From positions 267,151-331,150 of the forward strand of contig NZ_JAIWPU010000005.1 of assembly GCF_021191705.1 (NCBI RefSeq): a DNA stretch of 64,000 bases, written 5' to 3'. Below are positions 14,684-22,119 of the stretch, in pieces (position 1 is the stretch's first letter; every line of letters begins with the position of its first letter). The position numbers and the translations under genes were made by a program. The notes beneath the pieces were generated by a model, which was given only the letters and a program-made list of their open reading frames with translations, had not been told where the DNA came from and searched no databases. Source of the DNA: Proluteimonas flavola. GTDB taxonomy: Bacteria > Pseudomonadota > Gammaproteobacteria > Xanthomonadales > Xanthomonadaceae.

Positions 14684-16135
14684 ATGAAGACCATCGCAGA
14701 GCAGCTGGAAGCCCTGAAGGCGACCCGCGAAGCGCACCAGAAGAAGATGTCCGAACTGGCCCAGAAGTCGATCGACGAAGGCCGTTCGATGAACACCGGC
14801 GAGGCCGAGGAGTTCGACAATATCGAGGGCGAGGTCAAGAACCTCGACGCCGACATCGAGCGCCTGACGCGTCTGCAGGCCGTGCAGGCGAAGTCGGCAA
14901 CGCCGGCGGTCGTGACCGCGGCTGACAACGCGAAGGCGGCCGACGAAGCGGCGAGCCGCGGCGTCACCACCGGCGTGCAGGTCAAGAACACCGAGAAGCT
15001 CGAGAAGGGCATCGAGTTCGCCCGCTACGCGATGTGCACACTGAAGGCGAAGGGCAACCCCGAGCTGGCCTTCCGCCTGGCCGAGAAGCACTATCCGCAG
15101 AACGAGCGTGTGGTGAACACCCTGAAGGCGCAGGCCGAGGGTGCGGACCTGGGCGGCATCATGAAGGCCGTGGTCGAAGCCGGCACCACGCTGGATTCGA
15201 CGTTCGCCTCGCCGCTGGTGGACTACCAGAACTTCGCCGGCGACTTCATCGAGTTCCAGCGTCCGCAGTCGATCATCGGCCAGTTCGGCCAGGGCAACGT
15301 GCCTGGTCTCAACGGCATCCCCTTCAACGTCCGCATCGCTGGCCAGACCAGCGGCGGCAACGCGAGCTGGGTCGGTGAAGGCGCGCCGAAGCCGCTGACC
15401 GGCTTCGACTTCAACGCGACCGAACTGCGCTGGGCGAAGGTGGCGGCGATCTCGGTGCTGACCAACGAGCTGATCCGCTTCTCCAGCCCGTCGGCCGAGC
15501 GTCTGGTGCGTGATGCGCTCGCCGCCGCGGTGAACGAGCGCCTCGACATCGACTTCATCGATCCGGCGAAGGCCGCGGTGGCGAATGTTTCGCCCGCATC
15601 GATCACCAACGGCGCGACCGCTGTCGCTTCCGGCGGCAACGATGCCGACGCCATCCGTGACGACGTGCGCCGCCTGTGGGCGCCCTTCATCGCGGCGCGC
15701 AACCCGCCCCGCAGCGCGGTCTACCTGATGGACAGCACGACTGCGCTGGCTCTGAGCCTGATGCTCAATCCGCTGGGTCAGGTCGAGTTCCCGGGCCTGA
15801 CCATGGCCGGCGGCACCTTCATGGGAGTGCCCACGATCGTGTCGGACTACATCCCGGCCGGCATCGTGGTGCTGGTGAACGCGCGCGACATCTGGCTCGC
15901 CGACGATGGCCAGGTGACGGTCGATGCCTCGCAGGAGGCCTCGCTGCAGATGCTGGACAACCCGACGAACAACTCGGCGTCCGGCACCGCGACGAGCATG
16001 GTCTCGATGTTCCAGACCAACAGCACAGCATTCCGCGCGGAGCGCTACATCAACTGGGCGCGCCGTCGCGCTTCCGGCGTGGCGTACCTGACGGGCGTGG
16101 CGTGGGGCCAGCCGGCCGCGCCGGGCGGCGGCTGA
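14684..16135 (+). CDS. Major capsid protein, HK97 fold
   Basis: 483 residues from the ATG at 14684, which has an AAGGAA site; open frame upstream lies inside the protease gene. The first 110 residues form a coiled-coil delta domain (EQLEALKATREAHQKKM and following) that acts as built-in scaffold and would be removed by the adjacent protease. The rest is a typical HK97 coat: GGIMKAVVEAGTTLDSTFASP, the ELRWAKVAAISVLTNELI spine helix region and FRAERYINWARRR near the end. A strong hairpin terminator follows at 16151. Confidence 0.93.
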   Translation: MKTIAEQLEALKATREAHQKKMSELAQKSIDEGRSMNTGEAEEFDNIEGEVKNLDADIERLTRLQAVQAKSATPAVVTAADNAKAADEAASRGVTTGVQVKNTEKLEKGIEFARYAMCTLKAKGNPELAFRLAEKHYPQNERVVNTLKAQAEGADLGGIMKAVVEAGTTLDSTFASPLVDYQNFAGDFIEFQRPQSIIGQFGQGNVPGLNGIPFNVRIAGQTSGGNASWVGEGAPKPLTGFDFNATELRWAKVAAISVLTNELIRFSSPSAERLVRDALAAAVNERLDIDFIDPAKAAVANVSPASITNGATAVASGGNDADAIRDDVRRLWAPFIAARNPPRSAVYLMDSTTALALSLMLNPLGQVEFPGLTMAGGTFMGVPTIVSDYIPAGIVVLVNARDIWLADDGQVTVDASQEASLQMLDNPTNNSASGTATSMVSMFQTNSTAFRAERYINWARRRASGVAYLTGVAWGQPAAPGGG

Positions 16136-16150
16136 TCCAGCAGAGCGAAC

Positions 16151-16172
16151 GACGGGGCCTTCGGGCCCCGTC
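16151..16172 (+). terminator. Hairpin after capsid gene
   Basis: GACGGGGCC and GGCCCCGTC-type arms around a TTCG-like turn form a very stable stem 15 bases after the capsid stop, followed by TTCTG. It may reduce downstream transcription relative to capsid or protect the capsid mRNA end. Confidence 0.65.
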
Positions 16173-16197
16173 TTCTGTCCGAAGCATCGAGGTGACT

Positions 16198-16425
16198 ATG
16201 AGCAAGGTCGAGATCGAGAAGCGAGGGCGCGTTGTCCGGGTGCATTCGCGCGTGGCTGACGTACTGGTCGCGCGCGGCGGCTATCTGCGCCGCGACATGG
16301 TGGCGGCGGCTCCTCAGGCCGTGCCGGCGCAGCCCGCAGCGAAGCCGGAAGCGCCGAAAGCCGCGCCGGCGAAGAAGGCAGCCAAGGCCGCGCAGCCCGC
16401 AGCGAAGCCGGAAGCGTCCAAATGA
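16198..16425 (+). CDS. Small Ala/Lys/Pro-rich phage protein
   Basis: 75 residues from the ATG at 16198. The first 40 (MSKVEIEKRGRVVRVHSRVADV, then LVARGGYLRRD) look like a small folded region; the tail repeats the AAKPEA and KAAPAKKA type and resembles histone-H1-like tails. Its stop overlaps the portal start (ATGA). It could be a minor head protein. Family not recognised. Confidence 0.6.
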   Translation: MSKVEIEKRGRVVRVHSRVADVLVARGGYLRRDMVAAAPQAVPAQPAAKPEAPKAAPAKKAAKAAQPAAKPEASK

Positions 16426-17846
16426 CCGCGTTCTCGCCCCGCGATCTGGCCGTTGCCGCCGGTGTGCGCCAGCACGGCGCTGACTACCTGCGCACGCTGT
16501 CGCCGGCCGCTGCGACCTCGGGGCGAGACGGCTGGCATTCGCTGCAGGTGCAGGAGCCTTTCGCCGGCGCATGGCAGCGCAACCTCAGCGAGAGCCACAG
16601 CACCATCCTGTCCTATCCGACGCTGTACGCGTGCCTCAACCGAATCGTCTCGGACATCGGCAAGCTGCCGTTCGTCCTGAAGGCAGAGGACGAGCACGGC
16701 ATCTGGTCGATCGACAAAAGCAACACGTCGTATTGGCCGGTGCTGCGCAAGCAGAACGCCTACCAGTCGGCGCAGCAGTTCCGCGAGTCCTGGGTGTTGT
16801 CGAAGTTGGTCCAGGGCAACACCTACATCCTCAAGGGGCGCGACGATCGCGGCGTCGTGACGAGGCTCTGGGTGCTCGATCCCAACCGCGTCCAGCCGAT
16901 GGTCGCCGAGACCGGCGACGTCTTCTACCAGCTCAACTACGGCTCGGGTGCGAACCTGCTGCCGGAGCAGTATCCGGGCGAGCAGCTGATCATCCCGGCC
17001 AGCGAGATCATCCACGACCGCATGAACTGCTTCCATCACCAGCTGATCGGTGTGCCGCCCCTGTGCGCGGCGAATTGGGCGGCGGTGAAGAACATGAAGA
17101 TCCTGCGCGATTCGACGCGGTTCTTCACCAACGGCGCTAACCCCGGCGGCATCCTCACGGCCCCCGCTGGCATGAGCGAGCCGGACGCGCAGGCGGTCAA
17201 GGAATACTGGAACAGCAACTTCCAGGGTGAGAACGCAGGCAAGGTCGCGGTGATCGGCGCGGACATGAAGTTCACGCCGTTCGCGTTCAAGGCCGCGGAC
17301 TCGCAACTGGTCGAGCAGATGCGCTACTCCGACGAGCAGGTTTGCCAGCCCTTCGGAATCCCGCCCTTCAAGATCGGCATCGGCAGCATCCCCGCCGGCA
17401 TGAAGGTCGACGACATCAATCAGCTCTACTACTCGGACGCGCTGCAGGCACACATTGAGGCGATGGAGAACCTGCTGGACGAAGGCCTTGGCATCAAGCG
17501 TCCGCAGGGCGTGGAGTGCGATCTCGAGCCGCTTCTGCGCATGGATATGGGTAAGCAGGCCGAGGTCCACACGAAGCTCACCGGCGGCGGCATCGAGACG
17601 CCGAACGAGGGGCGGCGCGCCTTCGGTCTCAAGCCGCTCGAAGGCGGCGACACGGTCTACATGCAGCAGCAGGACTACCCGCTGGCCCAGGTTCGGCTCA
17701 ACAAGATCGAGCAACCGGCGCCGGACCATGCGCCTGCACCGCCGTCTGAGAGTGACGACGCGGGCGACGAAGACAACGCGGACGACGTGGCGAAGCTGCT
17801 GGCCCTGCTGATCGAAAAGGAACTGGTCGATGCTGAGTATTCGTGA
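16422..17846 (+). CDS. Portal protein (HK97 family)
   Basis: 474 residues forming the dodecameric DNA gate at one capsid vertex. Family features seen: SYPTLYACLNRIVSDIGKLP near 65-85, ILKGRDDRGVVTRLWVLDPNRV in the crown region, IIHDRMNCFHHQLIGVPPL, GGILTAPAGMS and QVCQPFGIPPFKIG. The C-terminal tail is acidic (DDAGDEDNADDV). The gene lies after the capsid gene rather than between terminase and protease, which departs from the usual HK97 order. Confidence 0.93.
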   Translation: MTAFSPRDLAVAAGVRQHGADYLRTLSPAAATSGRDGWHSLQVQEPFAGAWQRNLSESHSTILSYPTLYACLNRIVSDIGKLPFVLKAEDEHGIWSIDKSNTSYWPVLRKQNAYQSAQQFRESWVLSKLVQGNTYILKGRDDRGVVTRLWVLDPNRVQPMVAETGDVFYQLNYGSGANLLPEQYPGEQLIIPASEIIHDRMNCFHHQLIGVPPLCAANWAAVKNMKILRDSTRFFTNGANPGGILTAPAGMSEPDAQAVKEYWNSNFQGENAGKVAVIGADMKFTPFAFKAADSQLVEQMRYSDEQVCQPFGIPPFKIGIGSIPAGMKVDDINQLYYSDALQAHIEAMENLLDEGLGIKRPQGVECDLEPLLRMDMGKQAEVHTKLTGGGIETPNEGRRAFGLKPLEGGDTVYMQQQDYPLAQVRLNKIEQPAPDHAPAPPSESDDAGDEDNADDVAKLLALLIEKELVDAEYS

Positions 17847-19062
17847 CGCATCCGCGCTTGCGCGCGAGCTTGGCGGAGTGGTCAAGGTGCACGTCGCCAC
17901 CGCCCTCAAGCCGCTGCTGACGCGAGTCAAGGATCTGGAAGAGCGCGACGTTGGCGCAGAGGCTGCCGCGGCTGTCAGCCGCCACTTCGATGCGCATCCG
18001 GTGCAGCACGGGCGGGACGCAGATCCTGCCGCGATCGAAGCTGCGGTGCGTGCCGCGGTGGCTGAGATTCCCGCTCCGAAGGACGCGGAGCCCGTGTCGG
18101 ACGATCAGATCGCGAGCCAAGTCGCGCGCTACATGGAGGCCAATCGCAGCCGTGAAGGGAACGACGCGGACCCCGCCATGATCCGGAAGATGGTAGCCGA
18201 TGCAGTTGCCGGCATTCCTCCGCCGAAGGATGGCCGCGATGCTGATCAGGTTTCTGCGTCCGACATCGATCTGGCGATTCAGCGCCATTTGACCTCGCAT
18301 CCGATCCGCGACGGAAAGGACGCTGATGAGGTGGATCTTGGCGCGCTGGCTGATCTAGTCATCTCGAAGCTGCTGGCGTCGGATCGTCTCTCCACGCTCG
18401 CCGACCTCGCAGCTGCGAAGGCCGTTTCGGAACACTTCGAAGTGCATCCGGTTCAGCACGGCCGCGATGCCGACCCCGAGCAGATCCGCACGACCGTTGC
18501 GGAGGCAGTGGCTGCGATCCCGCCGCCGAAGGATGGCCGCGATGCTGATCCGGTCAGCGACGCGCAGATCGCGGCACAAGTCGCCAGGTACGTCGAGTTG
18601 CACCCGCCCAGGAATGGCGCGGACGGCGTGGGCCTGGCTGGCGCCATGATCGACCGCACCGGCGCGCTGATCGTGACGACCACGAGGGGCGAGGCGATCA
18701 ACCTTGGCCGTGTAGTCGGCGAGGACGGCAAGGACGGTCTGGCATTCGACACCGCCAGCGGCGAGTACGATGCGGATCGCGGCTTCGTGATCCGGCTTGC
18801 CGCCGGCGACCGCTCGAGCGAGTTCGTCCTGCCGTACATGGTCCACCGCGGCTTCTGGCGAGAGGGCATGGGCACGAAGGCCGCGCAGTCGGTGACGCAC
18901 GACGGCGCGCTGTGGATCGCCAAGCGCGCGAACGCATCCAAGCCCTGCCTGGAGAATGCAGACGACTGGATCCTGGCGGCGCGAAAAGGCCGCGACGGCA
19001 AGGACGGGAAGTCGGTGAAGGTGGCATCCGGCCCTGTGTCGCTGGAGCCTGGCCGTGGGTGA
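17830..19062 (+). CDS. Collagen-like repeat head or fibre protein
   Basis: 410 residues. Residues 40-260 are built from units of roughly 45-50 residues, each ending in a PPPKDGRDAD-type linker and starting with AxxAVxxIP or HPVQHGRDAD. The DNA for PPKDGRDAD is almost identical at about 18223 and 18523. Short GxxGKDG-like triplets (EDGKDG, GRDGKDGKS) resemble collagen linkers in phage fibres. A C-terminal domain (FWREGMGTKAAQSVTHDGALW) looks like a carbohydrate- or ligand-binding module often seen with such stalks. It overlaps portal and connector genes. Head fibre or decoration is the best guess. Confidence 0.65.
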   Translation: MLSIRDASALARELGGVVKVHVATALKPLLTRVKDLEERDVGAEAAAAVSRHFDAHPVQHGRDADPAAIEAAVRAAVAEIPAPKDAEPVSDDQIASQVARYMEANRSREGNDADPAMIRKMVADAVAGIPPPKDGRDADQVSASDIDLAIQRHLTSHPIRDGKDADEVDLGALADLVISKLLASDRLSTLADLAAAKAVSEHFEVHPVQHGRDADPEQIRTTVAEAVAAIPPPKDGRDADPVSDAQIAAQVARYVELHPPRNGADGVGLAGAMIDRTGALIVTTTRGEAINLGRVVGEDGKDGLAFDTASGEYDADRGFVIRLAAGDRSSEFVLPYMVHRGFWREGMGTKAAQSVTHDGALWIAKRANASKPCLENADDWILAARKGRDGKDGKSVKVASGPVSLEPGRG

Positions 19063-19447
19063 GTTCGTGACCCTAGAGGATGCGCACACTCAGCTGCGCA
19101 CGTCCGCCGATGATGACCCGTGGCTGGCGTTGTGGATCCCGGCCGCAAGCGCGGCGGTCGAGGCGTGGCTGAAGCAGCCGTGGCGCTGCTACAAGCTGCA
19201 GATCGACGCGGTAGGCCTCCCGATGATCGGTGAGGAAGGTGTGCCGCTGCCGGTGCTGGACGAAGAAGGCAAGCCGGTCGTGCACCCGCTCGTGAGGTCG
19301 GCAGTGCTGGTCGAGCTGGCGGCGCAGTACCGCTTCCGCGACAGCGAAGGCGCACCAGTGGTCGAGCCGAGCGCCGGTCACGGCTACGTATTGTCCCAGG
19401 GCGCCACCGCACTGCTGGCGCCTCTGCGCAAGTCGACGGTGGCGTGA
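19055..19447 (+). CDS. Head-tail connector protein (gp6-like)
   Basis: 130 residues from GTG at 19055. Helical protein with LEDAHTQLRTSADDDPWLALWIPAASAAVEAWL at the N terminus and LVELAAQYRFRD near the middle, the pattern of HK97 gp6/phage connector proteins that form the ring under the portal. Placed between portal-region genes and the head closure gene, as expected. Confidence 0.78.
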   Translation: MGEFVTLEDAHTQLRTSADDDPWLALWIPAASAAVEAWLKQPWRCYKLQIDAVGLPMIGEEGVPLPVLDEEGKPVVHPLVRSAVLVELAAQYRFRDSEGAPVVEPSAGHGYVLSQGATALLAPLRKSTVA

Positions 19448-19788
19448 TGACACGCCTGACCGCCGGCGAGCGCCGCCACCGTATCCGTTTCGAGCGGCCG
19501 GTGACCGTGGAGAACGACTTCGGCGAGATCGTCGGCACTGGCTGGGAGCCTGTGATCGAGGTCTGGGCGAAGCGCACGAATCAACTGAGCGCGACGACCG
19601 AGGCTGTGGCGTCCGGCGCGCAGTCCTACCGCGAGCAGGTCCGCTTCGACATTCTGCCGCGCGAGGTCGCGTCGGACTGGCGCATCGTCGACCGCCGCGG
19701 CCGGATCTACGACATCAGGTCGGTCGGCACCAGCAACGACGGCAGCGAGACGGCGGTGATCGCCGTGTCCGGCCTGAATCAGGGATAG
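19447..19788 (+). CDS. Head closure / head-tail adaptor protein
   Basis: 113 residues from the ATG at 19447, which shares its A with the connector stop. RLTAGERRHRIRFERPVTVENDFGE and WAKRTNQLSATTEAVASGAQS are characteristic of SPP1 gp16-like closure proteins: a beta barrel that plugs the connector and joins the tail. The end VGTSNDGSETAVIAVSGL also fits. Confidence 0.8.
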   Translation: MTRLTAGERRHRIRFERPVTVENDFGEIVGTGWEPVIEVWAKRTNQLSATTEAVASGAQSYREQVRFDILPREVASDWRIVDRRGRIYDIRSVGTSNDGSETAVIAVSGLNQG

Positions 19789-19805
19789 CATGATGGTCAG
19801 CGGAA

Positions 19806-19909
19806 GCGCGAAAGCGCGGGGAGCGTTGTACCGGGTCTGGGGGTTAGATTCCCCTGCCTCCGTGGCGTCCCGACCAAGGTTGCCGGTTCGAGTCCGGACG
19901 GTCCGCCAC
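19806..19909 (+). other. Structured intergenic RNA with T-arm-like stems
   Basis: In the 177-base gap between head closure and gp10-like genes. Three elements are perfect or near perfect: GCGC-GAAA-GCGC (19806-19817); GGGGG-TTAGATT-CCCCT (19839-19855), a T-arm shape; and a long stem GTGGCG/CGCCAC (19862-19867 with 19904-19909) enclosing GACC/GGTC and CCGG-TTCGAGT-CCGG (19883-19897), whose loop is a canonical T-loop. No anticodon arm is readable. Function unknown. Confidence 0.5.
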
Positions 19910-19925
19910 ATCCGCCTCCAATACC

Positions 19926-19952
19926 AAGGGCTCGCCATCGGCGGGCTCTTTT
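19926..19952 (+). terminator. Intrinsic terminator-like hairpin
   Basis: Eleven-pair stem (AAGGGCTCGCC with GGCGGGCTCTT, two G-U pairs) around a three-base loop, ending in TTTT. It lies just upstream of the GTG at 19966, so it would need read-through for the tail genes; it may act with the late antiterminator. Confidence 0.55.
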
Positions 19953-19965
19953 CGTTGGACTGACC

Positions 19966-20385
19966 GTGAGCATTACCACCAGCATTTCCGGCCTGGGCGC
20001 CCTTGCCCAGGACTTCGCGAGCCTGAAGCGCGGATCCCAGAAGCGCGTGCTTCGTCAGGCCACGATGGCCGGCGCGCGCGTCGGTCGCGATGCGATCCGC
20101 GATGCCGCGCCGGTGCGGGAAGGCATCACCCGCAAGAACGTGGTTGCGGCAGCCGCCAAGCAGAACGAGCCCGGCACGTTCACCTCCGGTGTGCGCGTGC
20201 GCGGCGAGCGGCGCGACGACGGAACCAGCCCGGCTTACACGTGGCGCTTCAGCGAGCTCGGCACCAGCAAGGAGCCGGCGCGTCCGTGGATCCGTCCCCC
20301 TTGGGACAGCAACGAAGACGAGATCGCGGCCGCGGTGCGTAACCGCCTCGGCAGCGCGATCGACGAAGCACTGGGACGCCGATGA
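19966..20385 (+). CDS. HK97 gp10-like tail-joining protein
   Basis: 139 residues from GTG at 19966. SGLGALAQDFASLKRGSQKRVLRQA and the basic central part GRDAIRDAAPVREG are characteristic of the HK97 gp10 family; PARPWIRPPWDSNEDEI near the end is also typical. It acts at the head-tail joint or neck. It overlaps the next gene by four bases. Confidence 0.85.
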   Translation: MSITTSISGLGALAQDFASLKRGSQKRVLRQATMAGARVGRDAIRDAAPVREGITRKNVVAAAAKQNEPGTFTSGVRVRGERRDDGTSPAYTWRFSELGTSKEPARPWIRPPWDSNEDEIAAAVRNRLGSAIDEALGRR

Positions 20386-20750
20386 TCGAGCGACTGATAC
20401 AGGCCCGACTCAAGCAAGAGCCGGCGATTGCTGCTGGGCGCGTGTTTGATGGAGTCGCGCCGGACCCGGTACAGCGCCCCTACGTGCGGCACTTCCATAT
20501 GGGCGGCGAGCTTGGCCAGACCTTCTGCGGCCCGGACGGCAGTGACGAAGGCAGCGTCCAGATCGACTGCTTCTCCGAGTTCCGAGCCGGCGCCACCGAT
20601 CTCGGCTGGGACGTTTTCCGGCGCCTGAAAGAGGCCGGACCTGACTTCGCCGTCGATTCAATCCGCCGGCTCCCGAGCGCGTACGAACCGGACACCAAGC
20701 TCTATCGGGTGTCCTGGGAAGTCGCCATCACCACCACCACACCCGACTGA
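20382..20750 (+). CDS. Tail completion protein (DUF3168-like)
   Basis: 122 residues, first ATG inside the previous stop. IERLIQARLKQEPAIAAGRVF at the start, then RPYVRHFHMGG and a beta-rich second half with SVQIDCFSEF and KLYRVSWEVAITT, match the DUF3168/tail terminator group that caps the tail tube. Order before the tube protein fits. Confidence 0.78.
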   Translation: MIERLIQARLKQEPAIAAGRVFDGVAPDPVQRPYVRHFHMGGELGQTFCGPDGSDEGSVQIDCFSEFRAGATDLGWDVFRRLKEAGPDFAVDSIRRLPSAYEPDTKLYRVSWEVAITTTTPD

Positions 20751-20764
20751 GAGGTATCGCCACC

Positions 20765-21220
20765 ATGGCTTCCAAGTTCACGCGCTCGCAGGGCACGAAG
20801 CTCTTCATCTCCCTGGCCGTCATCGATGCGCTGTCCACGCCGCCCGTCGACGACGAGGACTACATCGCGCTCGGCTGCACCCTCAACAGCTACAACCGCG
20901 CCGGCGGTCAGCGCACCGAGATCGATGTCTCCACGTTCTGCTCCGAGGTGGTCGAGAAGGACTTCGGCCTGAAGGACAACGGCACCGCGACGTTCTCCGG
21001 CAACTACTTCGACGGCGACGAGGCTCAGGATCTGCTGCGCGAGGCCGAGCAGACCGGTGACCGCCACGAGTTCCGCGTCATCGACAGCCGCAACCGCGAG
21101 GCGCGCTTCATCGGCGTGGTCACGCAGACCTCCGAGGAGTCGAGCGTCAACGGCAAGTGGAACGCCACCTTCACGGTCGCGATCGTCTCGCCGATCGTGC
21201 GCGCGGCCTACGTGCCCTGA
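20765..21220 (+). CDS. Major tail tube protein
   Basis: 151 residues with a good ribosome-binding site (GAGAGG). Beta-rich siphovirus tube protein: FTRSQGTKLFISL, then TEIDVSTFCSEVVEKDFGLKDNGT and a C-terminal ESSVNGKWNATFTVAIV strand. Position between tail terminator and the G/GT chaperones is the standard one. Confidence 0.88.
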   Translation: MASKFTRSQGTKLFISLAVIDALSTPPVDDEDYIALGCTLNSYNRAGGQRTEIDVSTFCSEVVEKDFGLKDNGTATFSGNYFDGDEAQDLLREAEQTGDRHEFRVIDSRNREARFIGVVTQTSEESSVNGKWNATFTVAIVSPIVRAAYVP

Positions 21221-21819
21221 TGGCTGCCAAGCGAGGAACACCCGACGCCGCGTCGAGCATCCGCGCCCTCGCCACCGACCCGCTCGCGCCTTTCAAGCGC
21301 GAGTCGGTCGATGTCCCAGAGTGGAACGACGCGAAGCTGGTCGTGCGCCAGATGACGGCCGGTGACTGGGTCGACTACCGCGCCGAGATCGACCGCGCAC
21401 GGCGCAAGGCCATAAAGGATTCCGGCATCACGTCGGACGATCTGGCGGCCGAGAACGAGAAGCTGCGTGTCCTGGCCGATGCTGCCGTTGCCCTGCTGGA
21501 GGGGCTGCAAGACAACGTCGCAGACGACTCCGATGTGGCTGCGCTGAAGGCTCGCCTTGCCGGACGCGTGACGAATCTCCAGCACTCCGTCGAGAGCGCG
21601 ACGCTGATTCCGATCCGGCCAAACATCATGCCCGCCACCGCGCTTGCGCTGGTCCGCACGCTGCACAGTCCGGATGGCCAGCGCGTGCTGACGGACCAGG
21701 ACGTTGTGCATGTCGCCGCGTCGTTCTCGGACGTGCATGGCCGTTTGGTGGACAAAGCCTTCGAGCTGAGCGGAATTTCGCAATCCGTGGACCCGGTTGA
21801 AGAAGCGGGAAACGTCTAG
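21220..21819 (+). CDS. Tail assembly chaperone, gpG-like
   Basis: 199 residues from the ATG at 21220 (TGATG overlap). LVVRQMTAGDWVDYRAEI and the helical middle (ENEKLRVLADAAVALLEGL) fit tail chaperones that coat the tape measure before tube assembly. The final codons contain the heptamer G-GGA-AAC at 21807-21813, from which a -1 shift extends the protein. Ends in TAG at 21817. Confidence 0.82.
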   Translation: MAAKRGTPDAASSIRALATDPLAPFKRESVDVPEWNDAKLVVRQMTAGDWVDYRAEIDRARRKAIKDSGITSDDLAAENEKLRVLADAAVALLEGLQDNVADDSDVAALKARLAGRVTNLQHSVESATLIPIRPNIMPATALALVRTLHSPDGQRVLTDQDVVHVAASFSDVHGRLVDKAFELSGISQSVDPVEEAGNV

Positions 21820-22094
21820 AGCAGGAGCCGGACCTGCGATTTCTGTGCGACCTCGCGCTCCGGCTGGGGCGGACGCTCAAGGAACTGCGCGAGACGATGG
21901 ACCCGTCCGAGCTGGCCGTGTGGATTGCGAGAAGTCGCGAATCACCGATCGGTATGGACCGCGAGGACTTTCACGCCGCGCAGGTGGTTAGCGCGGTCAG
22001 CGGCGGCACGATCGCGAACGCGCTGCCGAATTGGGGCAGAGCGTCCTCCGACGATCCAGATGCACCGATCAACGAACTGATGGGCGGCGACTAG
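21220..22094 (+). CDS. gpGT-like chaperone made by -1 frameshift
   Basis: Joined product of 21220-21813 and 21813-22094, about 291 residues. The second frame is open from 21801 with no good start of its own until an internal ATG at 21897, and it reads RFLCDLALRLGRTLKELRE, then MDPSELAVWIA, typical of lambda-type T segments. The slip site GGGAAAC has the X XXY YYZ form (lambda uses GGGAAAG). The T segment should bind tail tube subunits while G binds the tape measure. Shift efficiency cannot be read from sequence. Confidence 0.82.
21807..21813 (+). promoter_or_regulatory. -1 ribosomal slippery site GGGAAAC
   Basis: In the G frame the codons are GCG GGA AAC GTC TAG. Slipping back one base re-pairs both tRNAs on GGG and AAA and continues with CGT CTA GAG in the T frame. 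The site is two codons before the G stop. I found no definite pseudoknot directly downstream. Confidence 0.85.
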
Positions 22095-22119
22095 GCCGCC
22101 CTTTTCTTTTGGAGTCCTG

